In this document: positions 60,891-64,000 of the stretch, piece by piece
Numbering within the stretch: the stretch's first letter is position 1
How the letters are laid out: each line of letters starts with the position of its first letter
Assembly: GCA_016584305.1 (NCBI GenBank)
Contig: JACEEZ010011873.1
Location: 117,501 to 181,500, forward strand
Length of the DNA: 64,000 nucleotides
From: Chionoecetes opilio
Taxonomy: Eukaryota; Arthropoda; Malacostraca; Decapoda; Majidae
Reading direction: 5' to 3'
Position numbers and translations under genes: made by a program
Notes under the pieces: generated by a model
Told to the model about the DNA's origin: nothing
What the model saw: only the letters and a program-made list of their open reading frames with translations
Databases searched by the model: none

Positions 60891-61071
60891 AACTCAAAAA
60901 TTCTTTCATTTCTAAATATATATCTCTTATGCATACACTCAAATTCCTGTTTCTATACTAATAAACAATCATTATTTATATCTCAAGCTTCCCATTAGCA
61001 TACCCATTAACTCCTTTAACTCTCTACACATGGCTAATATTTCAGCTTCCCAAATCATACCCATTAACACA

Positions 61072-61429
61072 TTAACCCCTTGACACCCAGAACGTAATTT
61101 CCATTGTAATTTGTGTACCATTAGACGATTTGTAGTGACTATAAGCAATGTTTTGAGGCCCAGAACGTTATTTTCATTGTAATTTGGGTACCATTAGACG
61201 ATTTGTAGTGACTATAAGCAATGTTTTGAGGCCCAGAACGTTATTTTCATTGTAATTTGGGTACCATTAGACGATTTGTAGTGAGTATAAGCAATGTTTT
61301 ATAGCTATGACCTGTTTAGTATCCTTGTCCACTAACTACTGTGGTATATTCAGTGACTTCTCGTAGTTTTATGGCTGACAACAGACCATTTTATATAGCC
61401 AAGGAAAGGTCTGGGTGTGAAGGGGTTAA
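61072..61429. mobile_element. TTAA MITE with about three 73-bp units
   Basis: TTAACCCCTTGACACCCAGA, three units, then ATAGCTATGACCTGTTTAGT, ATGGCTGACAACAGACCATT, AAAGGTCTGGGTGTGAAGGG and TTAA (61426-61429). 350 bp between the TTAA sites. Same family as 42040-48059. Confidence 0.93.
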
Positions 61430-61571
61430 TGAACTCTCTGTACATGGCAACTATAAGTAATTTGATTGTCCTATACCTATAGTCTTAAATCCCTTGCGGC
61501 TGCTCAGGAATCAGTGACGTGAAGAAAGTAGTTAGGAAAGTCCATGATAGCGAGAGAAGTGAGCGTCTTAC

Positions 61572-61827
61572 AACTATAGGTAGGTCTCCTCCTCCTCCTC
61601 CTACAGTTCCTATTTCCCTCCTCTCCTCCTCCTCCTCCTCTTCCTCTTCTTCCTCCTCCTCGTCCTCGTCTTCCTCCTCCTCTTCGGTTCTTGCGGGGTT
61701 TCGAGGTTCGTTGTTGTTGTTGTTGTTGTTGTTGTTGTTGATGGGTTGTGGGTGGTGGGGGGGGTTGGGGGCGTCCTGGGGTGGGGGGTCCACTCTCCGG
61801 GTTGGCCTAAACCAGCCTGCTTGATAT
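61572..61827 (-). CDS. Candidate internal exon, Asn/Glu-rich protein
   Basis: Acceptor CTCCCTCTCCCCCCAG, donor GTAAGACG, 256 bp. After one split base it reads YQAGWFRPTRRVDPPPQDAP, NPPHHPQPI, about ten Asn from (AAC)n, EPRNPART, a long Glu/Asp run, RREIGTVGGGGGDLPIV. It is open throughout. The unique parts outside the trinucleotide repeats, and good splice sites, favour a true exon of an unidentified minus-strand gene continuing off the window. It could still be a chance frame over (GAG)n and (AAC)n repeats. Confidence 0.4.
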
Positions 61828-61869
61828 CTGGGGGGAGAGGGAGGGGTGAGGGAAGGAAGGGAAGGGAAG

Positions 61870-61870
<1 letters not shown>

Positions 61871-61926
<56 letters not shown>

Positions 61927-61986
61927 CAATCTCTGTCTGTCTGTATATTTGTCTCTGTCTTTCTGTGTCTGTCTCTCACACACACA

Positions 61987-62026
<40 letters not shown>

Positions 62027-62060
62027 GTCTGTCTCTCTCACACACACACACACACACACT
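61871..62060. repeat. (CA)n and (CT)n microsatellites
   Basis: (CA)n at 61871-61922, (CT)n at about 61988-62022, (CA)n at about 62039-62059, separated by TCTGTCTGTC-type sequence. Confidence 0.95.
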
Positions 62061-62169
62061 TAGTTACAAATTTAGACCATTATAAAACAACACTACCTGT
62101 TTACCATTTCCCTTACAAAAACACTATTTCGACCATTCTGCCTTACCATGCCCCCCTAAAACACTACTA

Positions 62170-62275
62170 TTTCTTGTCACCCAGCATACACCCACCCACA
62201 CACACAGGCACACACACAGGCGCACGCACACACACACACACACAGAACCCACCCCCAACACACACACGCAATCAT
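62170..62275. repeat. CACA / CACAGGC microsatellite
   Basis: Short CA-rich block with CAGGCACA interruptions, a smaller relative of the array that follows at 62335. Confidence 0.85.
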
Positions 62276-62334
62276 ATATAGAAAGACAGGATTTCTGGCC
62301 ATTTAGAGATCCTACATAACACTTTCTCACCCTT

Positions 62335-63765
62335 CACACACACACACACCCACAGGCACACACACACACCCACCCACAGCACACACACACACCCACAGGC
62401 ACACACACACACCCACCCACAGGCACACACACACACACCCACAGGACACACACCCACAGGCACACACACACAAGCAACACACCCACCCACAGGCACACAC
62501 ACACACCCACCCACAGGCACACACACACACACCCACAGGCACACACACACACCCACCCACAGGCACACACACACACCCACCCACAGGCACACACACACAC
62601 CCACCCACAGGCAACAACCACAACCACACACCACCCACAGGCACACACACACACACACCCACAGGCACACACACACACACCACCCACAGGCACACACACA
62701 CACACACCCACCCACAGGCAACACACACACACAGCACACACACCACAGGCACACACACACACACACCCACAGGCACACACACACACCCCACCCACAGGCA
62801 ACCAACACACACACACACACCACCCACCCACAGGCACACACACACCCACCCAGCAGCCACACAGCACACACACACCCACAGGCACACACACACACACACA
62901 CCCACAGGCACACACACACACACCCACAGGCACACACACACACCACCCACAGGCACACACACACACACCCACAGGCACACACACACACCACCCACACACC
63001 CAGGCACACACACCCACCCACAGCACACACACACACACCCACAGGCACACACACACACACCACCCACAAGGCACACACACACCCACCACCACCACACACA
63101 CACCCACACACACACAACAACCCACACACACACACACACCCACCACAGCACACACACACCACAGGCCACAGCACACACACACACACCCACAGGCACACCA
63201 CACACACACCCCACCACACAAGGCACACACACACACACACACCACAGCACACACACACACACACACCACAGGCACACACACACACCCACCCACAGGCACA
63301 CACACACACACCCCCACAGGCACACACACACACACACCACGCACACACACCACACACACACACACAACCCACAGCACACACACACACCACCCACAGGCAA
63401 CACACACACACCCACACACACACACACCACACCACACACACACACCCACAGCACACACACACACACCCACAGGCACACACACACACACCACACCACCACA
63501 CACCCACACCACACCCACACCCACAGGCACACACACACACCCACCCACCACCACACACACACACACACCACCCACAGGCCAACAACACACCACACACACA
63601 CACCCACAGGCACACACACACAACCCACCACAGGCACACACACACACCCACCACCACACACACACACAACCACCCACAGGCACACACACACACACACCAC
63701 AGGCACACACACACAACACACACCCACAGACACACACACACTCACACCCACACACCCACCCACAC
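62335..63765. repeat. CACCCACAGGCACACACACA minisatellite
   Basis: About 60-70 irregular copies of an 18-26-bp unit, CCCACAGG plus (CA)5-9. The 477-489-codon Cys/Val-rich frames on the minus strand run over it in three overlapping frames and so are not genes. Confidence 0.96.
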
Positions 63766-64000
63766 ACAACTGTTTTAAGAAGCTGTTTTTTAGGTAGGGA
63801 AAGGTAGGTTTTTAGTGTTTTTTTTTAGGAGGGAAGTAAATTAAGGTATTTAGGACACACACACCCACACACACACACACACCCACACACAATAAATCCA
63901 CACTTTCCCTGTTTCAAGCATAATTGACTTTCACTTTATCACCAATTCCTCCCCGTCCGTGTCATCCTCATCACCCACCACAGCACACCACAACCCACAC
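63766..64000. other. Right edge of window
   Basis: Short unique sequence with T-runs, a (CA)n block at 63856-63890 and a pyrimidine-rich end. Nothing recognisable. Confidence 0.5.

Noticed and set aside
60165..60998. 277-codon Ser/Leu-rich frame resembling a membrane protein
   Set aside because: It is (CT)n-rich tandem repeat throughout; the hydrophobic look comes from CTC/TCT codons.
62272..63769. Very long Cys/Val/Gly-rich open frames (about 480 codons) on the minus strand
   Set aside because: Three overlapping frames are open over the same CA-rich minisatellite. The frames are a property of the repeat.

Overview
This is a stretch of animal nuclear genome, very repeat-dense, most likely from an arthropod and plausibly a decapod crustacean. 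The grounds are spliced genes with GT-AG introns, TTAGG-like degenerate repeats, very long (CA)n/(GA)n/(CTA)n microsatellites, tRNA-derived SINEs and many short TIR transposons. No bacterial or viral gene, rRNA or CRISPR array is visible. The decapod assignment is an inference from genome style.

Layout. 1-3840 is a 32-bp AT-rich satellite. 3841-8480 is homopolymer-inflated sequence with no credible gene. 8884-9537 is a TIR element, and 10096-10269 is a possible exon. 10408-27650 is a 17-kb array of a 73-bp satellite. From 27789 to 37040, on the minus strand, lie seven exons of HEATR1/UTP10 (U3 snoRNP, ribosome biogenesis). Their reading phases chain perfectly and encode about 410 N-terminal residues. 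The introns are packed with microsatellites, a LINE 3' end, a Harbinger derivative and a large fold-back element. 37.1-42.0 kb holds the presumed HEATR1 upstream region plus MITEs and a SINE. 42040-48059 is one TTAA-flanked MITE swollen by 73-bp repeats and split by two younger transposons. 48.3-49.8 kb holds MITEs and a LINE reverse-transcriptase fragment interrupted by a SINE. 49926-51785 encodes a 15-finger C2H2 zinc-finger protein on the plus strand. 52.4-55.6 kb is two tandem arrays, and 55.6-57.7 kb is three TIR elements side by side. 58.5-64 kb has minisatellites, two candidate exons and another TTAA MITE.

The main unifying observation concerns the 73-bp satellite. It is the terminal segment of a short piggyBac-like (TTAA target) MITE. 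A copy with exactly one unit (53842-54044), copies with a few units (61076-61425, 56147-57026), a long nested copy (42044-48055) and a 17-kb array all occur in this one window. Each repeat unit therefore carries a TIR core. This gives a visible series from MITE to satellite.

Sequence accuracy is uneven. 840-8480 and about 33.8-35.0 kb show inflated homopolymers, and 10.4-27.6 kb shows frequent 1-bp indels, whereas the same satellite at 42-48 kb is nearly uniform. Reading frames in the first 27 kb and near 34 kb should not be trusted.
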